The translations under genes were made by a program, and so were the position numbers. A stretch of 62,299 nucleotides of DNA from Candidatus Devosia symbiotica (GTDB lineage Bacteria > Pseudomonadota > Alphaproteobacteria > Rhizobiales > Devosiaceae): the NCBI GenBank assembly GCA_025050575.1, contig JALBVE010000002.1, positions 1 to 62,299 on the forward strand. The letters run 5' to 3'. Of this stretch, positions 21,077 through 29,885 are shown in pieces; position 1 is the first letter of the stretch; every line of letters begins with the position of its first letter. The notes under the pieces were generated by a model. The model searched no databases. It saw only the letters and a program-made list of their open reading frames with translations, and was not told the DNA's origin.

Positions 21077-22414
21077 ATGCCAATTGATATTACAATGCCG
21101 GCGCTCTCTCCAACGATGGAAGAGGGCAAGCTTGCCAAGTGGCACATCAAGGAGGGCGACAGCGTTTCGTCCGGCGACGTGATCGCCGAAATCGAGACCG
21201 ACAAGGCCACGATGGAAGTTGAGGCCGTGGACGAGGGCAAAATCGGCAAGATTCTAGTTGCAGAAGGCACTGACAATGTGAAGGTCAATGCGGTGATCGC
21301 CGTGTTGCTGCAGGAAGGCGAGAGCGCAGACGATATGGCCGCTACGCCCAAAGCTGAAGCAGATCCGGTCTCCAAGACTGAAGCGCCTAAAGCTGCTGAA
21401 CCCGCCAAGATTGAAGCTGCCGCTGTGGCTGCTCTAGTGGCCAAGGCAAGTCCCGCGTCGATGGCGCCTGCTGGTGGCAAGGTATTCGCTTCGCCATTGG
21501 CGCGGCGCATGGCTAAGGATGCCGGTATTGATGTTGCCGCCATTGCCGGCACCGGCCCTAAGGGCCGCGTGGTCAAGTCTGACGTGGTTGCCGCCAAGTC
21601 CGGCGCGAGGCTGCTCAAGGCTGCTATCTCTACTTCTGCAGAGCTGGCATCGGGTAGCGCTGTTGCGACTGGCATGACCAAGGCACAGGTTTTGGCGCTC
21701 TACGAAGAGGGCAGCTACGAACTGGTGCCCAACGACGGCATGCGCAAGGTCGTGGCCGCGCGTCTGACCGAATCCAAGCAGACCGTGCCGCATTTCTATC
21801 TGACCCTGGATTGCTGCATCGATGCGCTGCTGAGCGCACGCGAGCAGATCAATGCGCAGGCGCCCAAGAATAAGGACGGCAAGCCGGCCTACAAGCTTTC
21901 AGTCAATGATTTCGTGATGAAGGCCTGGGCTGTGGCGTTGCAGCGCGTGCCGCTAGCAAATGCGACCTGGGTCGGCGACAGCATTTTGTATCACAAGCGC
22001 AGCGACGTGGCCGTTGCCGTGGCGGTGCCCAGCGGCCTGTTTACGCCCGTGGTCAAGAGTTGCGATACGCTATCGCTGTGCGAGATCTCCGAGTCGGTGA
22101 AGGATCTGGCGACGCGCGCCAAATCCAAGAAGCTAGCGCCGCATGAATATCAGGGCGGGGCGTCCTCGGTGTCTAATCTGGGCATGTTTGGCATCACCAG
22201 CTTTTCGGCGGTGATCAACCCGCCGCATGGCACCATTCTGGCAGTGGGCGTCGGCGAAGAACGCGTTTATTCCGACAAGGGCGCGATCAAGATCGGCAAC
22301 TTCATGACGGTAACGCTGAGCTGCGATCACCGTGCGGTCGATGGCGCGCTTGGCGCTGAATTGCTCGGTGTGTTCAAGGGGTTGATCGAAAACCCTGTCA
22401 TGATGCTGGCCTAG
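21077..22414 (+). CDS. pdhC: Dihydrolipoamide acetyltransferase (PDH E2)
   Basis: E2 forms the PDH core and moves acetyl groups to CoA. The 445-residue protein has one lipoyl domain (Lys43 in [10 protein letters not shown]), an Ala/Pro/Lys-rich linker (about 85-130), and a peripheral-subunit-binding domain (FASPLARRMAKDAGIDVAAI, ending GRVVKSDV). The catalytic domain has the active-site block SCDHRAVDGALGAELL near the C-terminus. Upstream spacing to pdhB is 11 bp with a ribosome site (aaggaga). Confidence 0.96.
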   Translation: MPIDITMPALSPTMEEGKLAKWHIKEGDSVSSGDVIAEIETDKATMEVEAVDEGKIGKILVAEGTDNVKVNAVIAVLLQEGESADDMAATPKAEADPVSKTEAPKAAEPAKIEAAAVAALVAKASPASMAPAGGKVFASPLARRMAKDAGIDVAAIAGTGPKGRVVKSDVVAAKSGARLLKAAISTSAELASGSAVATGMTKAQVLALYEEGSYELVPNDGMRKVVAARLTESKQTVPHFYLTLDCCIDALLSAREQINAQAPKNKDGKPAYKLSVNDFVMKAWAVALQRVPLANATWVGDSILYHKRSDVAVAVAVPSGLFTPVVKSCDTLSLCEISESVKDLATRAKSKKLAPHEYQGGASSVSNLGMFGITSFSAVINPPHGTILAVGVGEERVYSDKGAIKIGNFMTVTLSCDHRAVDGALGAELLGVFKGLIENPVMMLA

Positions 22415-22424
22415 AGGCGACAGT

Positions 22425-22745
22425 ATGAAAACCATCTTGGCCTATAGTGACAGTCTGACATTCGGGGCCAACCCGACGGGTGGCACACGCCAGGCCTATG
22501 CAGACCGCTGGCCGAGCGCGCTGGAAACGGGTCTCATCGGCAAGGCGCGAGTGGTTGCCGAGGATCTGGGTGGACGCGCCACGGCGTCAGATGACTGGTA
22601 TGCTACTGCCGATCGCAATGGCGTCCGCATCCTGCCGACGCTGCTGGAAAGCCACGACCCGCATGGTGTCCATCTCGATGCCAAGAACACCAGGGCAATC
22701 GGCACAGGCCTGGTGCCCGTCGTCATATCCATGTTGGGTCCTTGA
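22425..22745 (+). pseudogene. SGNH/GDSL hydrolase, internally deleted
   Basis: The start KTILAYSDSLTFGANPTGGTR matches block I of SGNH esterases, with the Gly of GDSL changed to Ser and the nucleophile Ser kept. After about 70 residues (ADRNGVRILPTLLES) the frame jumps directly to HDPHGVHLDAKNTRAIGTGL, the C-terminal block that normally carries the catalytic Asp-x-x-His. The roughly 100 residues holding blocks III and the oxyanion residues are gone. The reading frame stays open (106 aa), so a peptide may be made, but a working esterase is unlikely. Confidence 0.75.
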
Positions 22746-22787
22746 CCTGCTCAGTATATCCTTCTCGCGACTATTCTGGAGGCTCAA

Positions 22788-24227
22788 ATGGCTGACCAAT
22801 ACGACCTTCTCGTTATCGGCGCCGGTCCCGGCGGCTACGTTGCTGCCATTCGTGGCGCGCAGCTTAGCATGAAAGTGGGCATTATCGAGCGCGAGCACAT
22901 GGCTGGCATCTGCTCGAACTGGGGCTGCATTCCAACCAAGGCGCTGCTGCGCACGGCCGAAGTCTACGATCATATGAACCACGCCAAGGATTATGGTCTG
23001 ACCGCCGAGAAATTTGGTTTTGATATCGACGGCGTCGTCAAACGTTCGCGCGTCATTGCGGCGCAGATGAACAATGGCGTGCAGTTTCTGATGAAGAAGA
23101 ACATGATCGATATCATCTGGGGCGAGGCGATGATCATCAAGCCCGGTGAGGTCAAGGTCGCACCCACCAAGAAGAAGATTGTCGAGCCGCAGGGACCGGT
23201 GCCAAAGAATGCTCTTGGCGAAGGCACTTACAAAACCAAGAACATCATCATCGCGACCGGTGCGCGGCCGCGCGTGCTGCCTGGCATCGAGCCCGATGGC
23301 GATAAGATCTGGACCTATTTCGAGGCGATGAAGCCGGCCGACATGCCAAAATCACTCGTGGTAATGGGCTCGGGCGCCATCGGCGTTGAGTTCGCCTCAT
23401 TCTATCGCTCGATGGGCGCTGAGGTGACGATCATCGAATTGCTGCCGCAGATCATGCCGGTGGAAGACGCTGAGATTTCGGCACTGGCGCGCAAGCGGCT
23501 GGAAAAGCGCGGCATCAAGATCATGACCGAGACCAAGGTCGCCAAGGTTGAAAAGACCAAGGATGGCGTGGTCGCCCATGTTGAACTCAAGAATGGCAGT
23601 AAGCAGCAAGTCAACGGCGACAAGCTGATCTCGGCCATCGGCGTGATGTGCAATATCGAGGGCATTGGCCTTGAGGCTGTCGGGGTCAAGACCGAGCGTG
23701 GTGCCATTGTCATCGACAATTACGGGCAGACCAGTGTGGCCGGAATCTGGGCGATTGGCGATGCGGCCGGTCCACCCATGCTGGCGCATAAGGCTGAGCA
23801 TGAAGCCGTCATCACGGTCGAAAAGATTGCCGGCATGAAGGTGTATGGTCTCAACAAGCTGCTGGTGCCCGGATGCACCTATTGCGAGCCGCAAGTGGCC
23901 AGCGTCGGACTGACCGAAGCCAAGGCAAAGGAAGCCGGTCGCGAGATCAAAGTGGGCCGCTTCCCGTTTGTAGGCAATGGTAAGGCGATTGCGCTGGGCG
24001 AGCCCGATGGGCTGGTCAAGACGATTTTTGATGCCAAGACCGGGGAATTACTGGGCGCGCACATGGTTGGCGCCGAAGTGACCGAGCTGATTCAGGGCTT
24101 TGTGATGGCGATGAATCTTGAAACTACTGAAGAAGAACTGATGCACACCATCTTCCCGCATCCCTCGCTGAGCGAGACGATGAAGGAAAGTGTACTGGAT
24201 GCTTATGGTCGCGCGCTGAACATATAA
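22788..24227 (+). CDS. lpd: Dihydrolipoyl dehydrogenase (PDH E3)
   Basis: A 479-residue FAD disulfide reductase that reoxidises dihydrolipoyl groups. It has the FAD fingerprint VIGAGPGGYVAAIRG (9-23), redox cysteines Cys42 and Cys47 (CSNWGC), an NAD-binding VMGSGAIGVEFASFY, the second FAD motif GIWAIGDAAGPPMLAHKA, and the interface His-Glu pair in IFPHPSLSETMKES. It follows E2 with only the decayed SGNH gene between them. Confidence 0.96.
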   Translation: MADQYDLLVIGAGPGGYVAAIRGAQLSMKVGIIEREHMAGICSNWGCIPTKALLRTAEVYDHMNHAKDYGLTAEKFGFDIDGVVKRSRVIAAQMNNGVQFLMKKNMIDIIWGEAMIIKPGEVKVAPTKKKIVEPQGPVPKNALGEGTYKTKNIIIATGARPRVLPGIEPDGDKIWTYFEAMKPADMPKSLVVMGSGAIGVEFASFYRSMGAEVTIIELLPQIMPVEDAEISALARKRLEKRGIKIMTETKVAKVEKTKDGVVAHVELKNGSKQQVNGDKLISAIGVMCNIEGIGLEAVGVKTERGAIVIDNYGQTSVAGIWAIGDAAGPPMLAHKAEHEAVITVEKIAGMKVYGLNKLLVPGCTYCEPQVASVGLTEAKAKEAGREIKVGRFPFVGNGKAIALGEPDGLVKTIFDAKTGELLGAHMVGAEVTELIQGFVMAMNLETTEEELMHTIFPHPSLSETMKESVLDAYGRALNI

Positions 24228-24247
24228 CGCCTAAGGTTTTCCATCGT

Positions 24248-24277
24248 TTGTCCACAGGTTTCAGAAAGTTATCCACA
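24248..24277 (+). promoter_or_regulatory. Pair of DnaA-box-like 9-mers
   Basis: ttgtccaca at 24248-24256 and the perfect consensus ttatccaca at 24269-24277 lie in the same orientation, 21 bp apart (two helical turns), just after lpd. No other origin features (AT-rich unwinding element, more boxes, parAB or hemE context) are visible. Confidence 0.4.
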
Positions 24278-24648
24278 TAGTCAAAGCGATACAGATCGGT
24301 CTGAAACACTAGGGATTCAGCTGGACCAAGAACGTTATCCTTAATGTTCCCACTATCGAGATGGTGGAGTATATGGATGCAAATCCGGACCCAACTGCTT
24401 GGGTGCAGAGTGCGTTGGGCATCGCCAAAAAGTTGTGCTTCTTGAGTTTAGATGCAGCTGTGAGAGCGAGTTCATCTGTAGCTCGTGCGACTATTTCATG
24501 GGCAAGGCGAGGTCCGACGGACTGGCCTTGCGCGAACGCAACAAAGCCGCAGCGCCGGTGGCCCTGGAGGCCATAGCACTGGCCGATCGCATGGGCACGC
24601 TGAGCGCCATTGTAAAGGTCATTGAAACCGGTACCGCGCCGACGCGCT
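24278..24648. other. Eroded stretch without a recognisable gene
   Basis: No intact gene is visible. A frame from 24399 reads with a cysteine-rich piece (CSCESEFICSSCDYF) and a helical piece (RERNKAAAPVALEAIALADRMG, LSAIVKVIETG). These have natural composition and may be the end of a lost gene that now runs into the adjacent GlsB remnant. I do not recognise the family. Confidence 0.35.
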
Positions 24649-24877
24649 TCAGTACCTTCTTATCGGCCTGGTAGCCAGTTGGCTTGCCGGCCTGATGCTG
24701 GGCGGCGGCGGTCTGCCGCGCAATCTGATCAGGGTCATTGGGGCCTTTGTCGGTGGCTGGTTGCTGTCGGTCGCCAATATATCGCTGCCAATCTGCAATG
24801 TGCTGATCAGCCAGATCATCACGGCAACCATCGGTACGCTGGTGATGATTCTGGTGGCGCGGTTGATTACGCGATAA
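24649..24877 (+). pseudogene. GlsB/YeaQ/YmgE-family membrane protein, first copy, lacking a start
   Basis: Three-helix small membrane protein of the GlsB/YeaQ/YmgE (transglycosylase-associated) family. The frame reads LQYLLIGLVASWLAGLMLGG, GLPRNLIRVIGAFVGGWLL and ISQIITATIGTLVMILVARLI to the stop at 24877. No ATG or plausible start lies before the first helix. An internal ATG at 24695 would remove helix 1, so I treat it as 5'-truncated. An intact paralogue follows 110 bp downstream. Confidence 0.6.
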
Positions 24878-24987
24878 GGGGCGGGGCCCTTGAAGCTTGG
24901 CAACTGCGTGGCAATGTGTCGCGGACAAATTCAGGGGAACTGAACATAGTATTACCAAAACGGCAAACCACGGACGGCGGCTTTATA

Positions 24988-25239
24988 ATGGGTAACAACA
25001 ATCGGGCGGCAGCGATGTTTGTCGGGATTGGGGTGGTAGCAGGCTTTCTGGCCAGCCTGATCGTGAACGGCAGTCTGATTATCTATCTAATGAGCGGGGT
25101 CGTCGGCTCGTTCGTGGGCGGATATCTGTTTATCGCGCTGCGGATCGATCTCGGGATCCGCAATGCTTTGCTGCGGCAGATCGTGACCGCAACGGTCGGC
25201 GCCATCCTTGTCATGCTCCTAGCAGGACTGATTGCATAG
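24988..25239 (+). CDS. GlsB/YeaQ/YmgE-family stress membrane protein
   Basis: An 83-residue protein with three hydrophobic helices (AAAMFVGIGVVAGFLASLIV, YLMSGVVGSFVGGYLFIAL, IVTATVGAILVMLLAGLIA) and the glycine pattern of the family. The N-terminus MGNNNR precedes the first helix directly. The family is stress-associated and its biochemical role is not settled. It lies 15 bp before lipA and probably forms part of its transcript. The decayed copy upstream suggests an old tandem duplication. Confidence 0.75.
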   Translation: MGNNNRAAAMFVGIGVVAGFLASLIVNGSLIIYLMSGVVGSFVGGYLFIALRIDLGIRNALLRQIVTATVGAILVMLLAGLIA

Positions 25240-25254
25240 AAGTCAGGACATCCT

Positions 25255-26208
25255 TTGGTCACATTAATCGACAATTCTAGGCTTACTCTGCGCCATCCTG
25301 AAAAGGCCAACCAGCCCGATAGCATAGTGCTGCGCAAGCCGGACTGGATCCGCGTCAAGGCACCGTGGTCGCCTGTCTACAAGGAGACACAGCAGATCGT
25401 GCGTGAGCATGGGCTGGTGACCGTATGCGAGGAGGCCGGCTGCCCCAATATCGGGGAGTGCTGGAGCAAGAAGCACGCGACCATGATGATTATGGGCGAC
25501 ATCTGTACCCGCGCCTGCGCCTTCTGCAATGTGCGGACGGGTATGCCGGGGCCGCTTGATCCAAATGAGCCCGAGAACGTCGCCCTAGCGGTCGAAAAGC
25601 TAGGCCTGCAGCACGTGGTGATCACCTCAGTGGATCGCGATGATCTGGCTGATGGCGGGGCGCAGCATTTTGCCGATGTGATCCTGGCGATTCGGGAGCG
25701 CAATCCCAAGACAACCATTGAAATCCTGACGCCGGATTTTCTGCGCAAGGAGGGTGCCCTCGAGATCGTGGTGGCGGCCAAGCCGGACGTGTTCAATCAC
25801 AATCTGGAAACCGTGCCGTCGAAATATCTCAAGGTGCGGCCAGGAGCGCGCTATTTCCATTCGATCCGGCTGCTGCAGCGGGTTAAGGAGCTCGATCCGA
25901 CCATGTTCACCAAGTCGGGAATCATGGTCGGGCTGGGTGAAGAGCGCAATGAAGTGCTGCAGCTGATGGACGATCTGCGCAGCGCTGCCGTGGATTTTTT
26001 GACCATCGGGCAATATCTGCAGCCCACCAAGAAGCATACGCCGCTAATCCGCTTTGTGACGCTGAACGAGTTCAAATCCTACGCGGCCGTGGCGACTGCC
26101 AAGGGGTTTTTGCTGGTGTCATCGAGCTCGTTGACGCGCTCGTCGCACCATGCAGGTAAAGATTTTGCTGCGCTCAAGGCGGCACGCATGGCCAAGCTTG
26201 GTCGCTGA
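25255..26208 (+). CDS. lipA: Lipoyl synthase
   Basis: LipA is a radical-SAM enzyme that inserts two sulfurs into octanoyl groups on lipoyl domains, here of PdhB and PdhC. The 317-residue protein has the auxiliary cluster Cys58, Cys63 and Cys69 ([12 protein letters not shown]), the radical-SAM Cys84, Cys88 and Cys91 (CTRACAFC), and a C-terminal RSSHHAG that matches the family RSSYHAG loop. TTG 25255 is the start that gives the usual N-terminus ([17 protein letters not shown]). Confidence 0.95.
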   Translation: MVTLIDNSRLTLRHPEKANQPDSIVLRKPDWIRVKAPWSPVYKETQQIVREHGLVTVCEEAGCPNIGECWSKKHATMMIMGDICTRACAFCNVRTGMPGPLDPNEPENVALAVEKLGLQHVVITSVDRDDLADGGAQHFADVILAIRERNPKTTIEILTPDFLRKEGALEIVVAAKPDVFNHNLETVPSKYLKVRPGARYFHSIRLLQRVKELDPTMFTKSGIMVGLGEERNEVLQLMDDLRSAAVDFLTIGQYLQPTKKHTPLIRFVTLNEFKSYAAVATAKGFLLVSSSSLTRSSHHAGKDFAALKAARMAKLGR

Positions 26209-26651
26209 TGAAGCGGTTTTTTGAGCGGCATGTGCCGCATCTGCCTCTGCGCATATTCGACATCGTCGCCGATCTTGCCGACTATCCGCGCTTTATCCCC
26301 AATTGCACGGCGATGGATGTCCGTAAAGATCCGATCGCTGACGACGCGAATGTGCAACTGGCCAAAATGACGCTAAATTTCGGGCCGATTACCCAGGCTT
26401 ATACCAGCCGGGTAATAGCCGATCCGCAGGCGTTGACCATTCAGGCCAAGGCCGTTGATGGTCCGTTTGCCTATCTCGACAGCGTCTGGCGCTTTGAGCT
26501 CGAAGGCATAGGAACGCGGGTGCGATTTGAGATCGACTTCAAAATCTCAAATCCGCTTGTGGCAGCCATTGCCGAACCGACCTTTGTCGCCAAACAGGAA
26601 GAAATCATGCAGGCCTTCGCCGAGGAGGCCGACCGGCGCTTCAGCGATTAG
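26208..26651 (+). CDS. COQ10/RatA-type START-domain protein
   Basis: A 147-residue polyketide-cyclase/START-like protein, the alphaproteobacterial relative of ubiquinone-binding Coq10 and of RatA. It has the family start FERHVPHLPLRIFDIVADLADYPRF, a central TSRVIADP, and FEIDFKISNPL before the C-terminal helix. The start overlaps the lipA stop by 1 bp and the end overlaps the convergent cinA-like gene by 4 bp. A lipid/quinone chaperone role is the likelier reading; a toxin role is not supported by context. Confidence 0.85.
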   Translation: MKRFFERHVPHLPLRIFDIVADLADYPRFIPNCTAMDVRKDPIADDANVQLAKMTLNFGPITQAYTSRVIADPQALTIQAKAVDGPFAYLDSVWRFELEGIGTRVRFEIDFKISNPLVAAIAEPTFVAKQEEIMQAFAEEADRRFSD

Positions 26652-27169
26652 TCCAAGCGGCCATCCTTATAGGTTCTGGCTAGCACCTGGATTACCAGGT
26701 CGAGCGCTGCCTGGACGCTAGACTTGCGGATTTCCGCCCGACCAATCGCACCGAACTGGTGTTTGATGACGACGGTGGCCAATTCAGTCGAGACCGCCAC
26801 ATAGACCAGACCAACCGGTTTTTTGTCCGTGCCGCCATCGGGGCCGGCAATGCCTGTCACTGCAACGGCATAGTCGGCATGGGCGGTATTGCGGGCGCCA
26901 TCGGCCATGGCGCGGGCGACCTGGTTGCTGACGGCGCCATAGTCGCGGATCAACCGGGCTTGGATATGGATCATGCGCGTCTTGGCTTCATTGGCGTAGG
27001 TGACATAGCCGCCGAAGAAGGCTTTTGACGCGCCAGGGATATCGGTCAGCGCCGTAGCAATCATGCCGCCAGTGCAGCTTTCAGCGCTGACGATGGTCTT
27101 GTTGGCCGCGGTGAGCAATTCAATGATCTGGCGCGCCGGATCGGCGGGAACGGCGGATTTAGTTGCCAT
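26648..27169 (-). CDS. CinA C-terminal family protein (nicotinamide-nucleotide amidase type)
   Basis: A stand-alone CinA C-terminal domain of 173 residues. It has the signature TIVSAESCTGGMIATALTDIPG, FFGGYVTYANEAKTRM and VTGIAGPDGGTDKKPVGLVYV. Members such as PncC deamidate NMN in pyridine-nucleotide recycling. The N-terminal COG1058 domain of full CinA is absent, as is usual in alphaproteobacteria. Its start overlaps the ispDF stop by 1 bp. Confidence 0.9.
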   Translation of the reverse strand: MATKSAVPADPARQIIELLTAANKTIVSAESCTGGMIATALTDIPGASKAFFGGYVTYANEAKTRMIHIQARLIRDYGAVSNQVARAMADGARNTAHADYAVAVTGIAGPDGGTDKKPVGLVYVAVSTELATVVIKHQFGAIGRAEIRKSSVQAALDLVIQVLARTYKDGRLD

Positions 27170-28359
27170 CAGTGAGTTCTCGGCATTTCGATACTTGCAC
27201 TCGCCATGGCTACAATACCCTCGTCGCGCCCGGTAAAGCCGAGCTTTTCACTTGTGGTTGCCTTGACTGCGATCCGCGATGGCGCGATCCGAAGTGTTTC
27301 GGCAATGACTCCCTGCATTGCCGGAACATGTGGGGCGATCTTCGGCCCTTCGCATATGATTGTCACGTCGAGATTGACGATCCATCCCTGCGCCCAGGCA
27401 ACGAGTTCGCCGGCATGCTTGAGAAACAGTGTAGAGGCAGCGCCTTTCCACTGGGCGTCCGAAGGTGGAAAATGCACGCCGATATCGCCAACGCCGATGG
27501 CGCCGTAGATAGCGTCGGTCAACGCGTGTAGCGCGACATCGGAATCGGAATGGCCATTGAGCGCAAACCTGTAGGGAATGCGGACGCCGCCCAGCCAGAC
27601 ATGGTCACCAGGCACGAATGAATGCACGTCAAAGCCGATGCCGATACGGGTTTCCATGACGAGGTCTCCAAAAAGCATGCGTTCGGCGCGGTCGAAATCA
27701 CCAGGGAGCGTGAGTTTGATATTGTTTGGATCGCCCATGACCATGGCGAGTTTGAGTCCAGCCCATTCGGCGATCTCTGCATCGTCGGTGAATTGCCGGG
27801 GCAGCTTGGCCGCACGCATATGCGCCGCTAAGATGGAAGTAAAATGGAACCCCTGCGGGGTTTGGGCCGCAACCAATTGCTGACGGTCCTCGGTAGCGAC
27901 GATATGCCGGCCGTCCAGCGAGCGCTTGATGGTGTCGGTGACAGACAAGGCGGGCAGGGCGCCGTCATATTGCTCGAGCGCGTCAATAACGTCGCCAATG
28001 ACATTAAGGCCAGCAAAGGGTCTTGCGGCGTCATGGATCAGAACGAGGTCGGGCTGCAGTGGCTCGAGGGCCTGTAATCCTGCCAGCACCGAGGCCTGAC
28101 GATTGCTGCCGCCAATGACGGGTGGGTGCATCCGATCATCCGACAGGCCAAGCGCTGCGTAGCGTTCGGCATGGTCGGGATGGATAACTGTCAGAATGGA
28201 GGTGATTTGGGGATGGTCTAAAAAGGCACGGATCGTTCTGATGAGCACCGACACGCCGCCGATGGTCCGATACTGTTTGGGATCAGCACCGGCGTCGCGA
28301 CTGACGCGCTCCCCCTTGCCGGCTGCGACGATAATTACAGCAATAGATTCTGGCGTCAT
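27169..28359 (-). CDS. ispDF: Bifunctional IspD/IspF enzyme of the MEP pathway
   Basis: The fusion carries two steps of isoprenoid synthesis: IspD (MEP to CDP-ME) and IspF (cyclisation to MEcPP). The IspD half has the nucleotide loop IIVAAGKGERVSRDAGADPKQY and HDAARPF. The IspF half starts near residue 235 (TRIGIGFDVHSF, with metal ligands Asp and His) and has GHSDSDVALHALTDAI. The ATG at 28359 (MTPESIAVIIVAAG) fits better than the longer frame starting at 28398. The fused arrangement is common in alphaproteobacteria. The product is 396 residues. Confidence 0.95.
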   Translation of the reverse strand: MTPESIAVIIVAAGKGERVSRDAGADPKQYRTIGGVSVLIRTIRAFLDHPQITSILTVIHPDHAERYAALGLSDDRMHPPVIGGSNRQASVLAGLQALEPLQPDLVLIHDAARPFAGLNVIGDVIDALEQYDGALPALSVTDTIKRSLDGRHIVATEDRQQLVAAQTPQGFHFTSILAAHMRAAKLPRQFTDDAEIAEWAGLKLAMVMGDPNNIKLTLPGDFDRAERMLFGDLVMETRIGIGFDVHSFVPGDHVWLGGVRIPYRFALNGHSDSDVALHALTDAIYGAIGVGDIGVHFPPSDAQWKGAASTLFLKHAGELVAWAQGWIVNLDVTIICEGPKIAPHVPAMQGVIAETLRIAPSRIAVKATTSEKLGFTGRDEGIVAMASASIEMPRTH

Positions 28360-28539
28360 GGCAAGGGGAGGGAACTCGGACAACAAACGGACACTCAAAA
28401 AAGTTTAGCGTCGGCTCTTCCATGCCGCAAGTGCAGGGCTGCCGAACGGGCATTGCGCCTCGATTGGGTATTGCACCTGCAGTCATTTTGACTATTGTGC
28501 AGGCATATCTTCGATGTTGACCATTTCTGAGGCAATTTA

Positions 28540-28965
28540 ATGTCTATAAGTGCCTGCAAGTTGAGCATCGGGAGTCATCTAGCCCACAACAATGTTTTTC
28601 TGGCACCGATGGCCGAAATTACCGATCTTGCCTTTCGCAAGATGGCTGAGTGCTGCGGCGCGGGCATGGTCGTTTTCAAAACGATCGCCAGCAATGCGCG
28701 GCTAATGGCAACAAGGATATGGCACGTCGGCTGGGCAAGCCTAAACGGTTGCCGCATATAATGCAATTGGCCGGCTGCGAAGCCGAGTAGATGGCGCGCG
28801 GGGCCAAGATGGCCCAGGATGCCGATGTCGATATCATCGATATCAATTTCAATTGTCTCTCCAAGAGGGAGAGAAACGGGTTTGTCGGCTCGGCGTTAAT
28901 GCGCGTGCCCGACTATGCCATGACCCTTGTCGAGACCATGGTATCGGCGACACCACTGCCGGTTT
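28540..28965 (+). pseudogene. dusB: tRNA-dihydrouridine synthase (DusB/NifR3), 3' two-thirds deleted
   Basis: Dus enzymes reduce uridines in the tRNA D-loop. The ATG at 28540 begins a Dus N-terminus with IGSHLAHNNVFLAPMAEITDLAFRKM and GAGMVVFKTIASN. The frame slips near 28710, continues MARRLGKPKRLPHIMQLAGCEAE, meets TAG at 28788-28790, and goes on AQDADVDIIDINFNCLSKRE (catalytic-Cys loop, Pro changed to Leu) and GSALMRVPDYAMTLVE. At about 28965 it passes in frame into ntrB, so the rest of dusB and the start of ntrB are one deletion. Confidence 0.85.
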
Positions 28966-29885
28966 TGATCGCCTTCGGCTCGCCCATTATCAGTCTGGTA
29001 GAAACGGTAGCATTGCGGCGGGCGCCGATGACCGAGTATCGGGTATGGATCGGGTCGTCACGGTTTGGCGACAAACGCGTTGTCGACGTCTTTGCTAGCC
29101 CGTTTTCGGACAGCGATGGCCGTGTAACGCTTCTGATCCAGGAACACACCATGACCAACAAGATCGACCAGCAGATGGTCTCCCGCCGCGCCGCGCGTTC
29201 GGTAACGGGTCTGGCCTCCATGCTGACGCACGAGATCAAGAATCCGCTTTTAGGCATTCGGGGCGCAGCTCAATTGCTCGAGCAGACTGTCGGTAGCGAC
29301 GAGATCTCCCTGGCCCGGCTGATCCGCGAGGAGACCGACCAGATCGTGCATCTGATCGACCGGATGGAAGTGTTCGGCGACGAACGCCAGATGGAGCGCA
29401 AGCCGATCAATATCCACGTCATCCTGGACCAAGTGAAACTGCTGGCACGCAATGGCGTGGTGCCCAAAATTGCCTTTTTGGAGGAGTATGATCCGTTGCT
29501 ACCGCCGGTGTTCAGCAATCGCGACCAGTTGATCCAGGTATTCCTTAATCTGGTGAAGAATGCCTCGGAATCCCTTGATTGGACACAGAAACCCGAGATC
29601 AAGTTCTCGACGGCATTTCGGCTGGGTATTCGTATTGCCGTGATGGGCGTCTTGGAATGCATCTCTCTGCCGCTCGAAATCATCATCGAAGACAATGGCC
29701 CGGGCGTGCCGCCCGATATACTGCCGTTCTTGTTTGATCCGTTTGTCACTACCAAGCAGAACGGATCAGGGCTGGCATGATGCGTGATCGATTGCGACAG
29801 CCGGCCGGGACATACCAAATTCCGCATATTGCTGCCCGTTGCGAGCGGGTCCTTTCAAGTTCTAAAAGAAGGAATGCCACAATGA
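28966..29885 (+). pseudogene. ntrB: Nitrogen sensor kinase NtrB, truncated at both ends
   Basis: NtrB phosphorylates NtrC under nitrogen limitation. After the dusB junction the sequence joins the PAS domain mid-way (FGSPIISLVETV). It keeps the H-box (LTHEIKNPLLGIRGAAQLLE), N-box (NRDQLIQVFLNLVKNASESL), G1 (DNGPGVPPD) and F-box (LFDPFVTTK). At the G2 box it reads QNGSGLA then TGA (29778-29780), where GLGLALV should continue. A tail in another frame ([20 protein letters not shown], ending EGMPQ) shows that some 20 codons around G2 were deleted. ATP binding is probably lost. The open frame 28791-29780 (329 aa) contains DusB and NtrB parts. Confidence 0.85.

Noticed and set aside
24248-24277. The DnaA boxes as the chromosomal origin
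   Set aside because: Only two boxes, no AT-rich unwinding region and no origin-linked genes nearby.
28791-29780. The 329-codon open frame as a novel Dus-kinase sensor
   Set aside because: It starts after an in-frame stop within dusB and lacks the kinase G2 lid; it is best read as a deletion junction.
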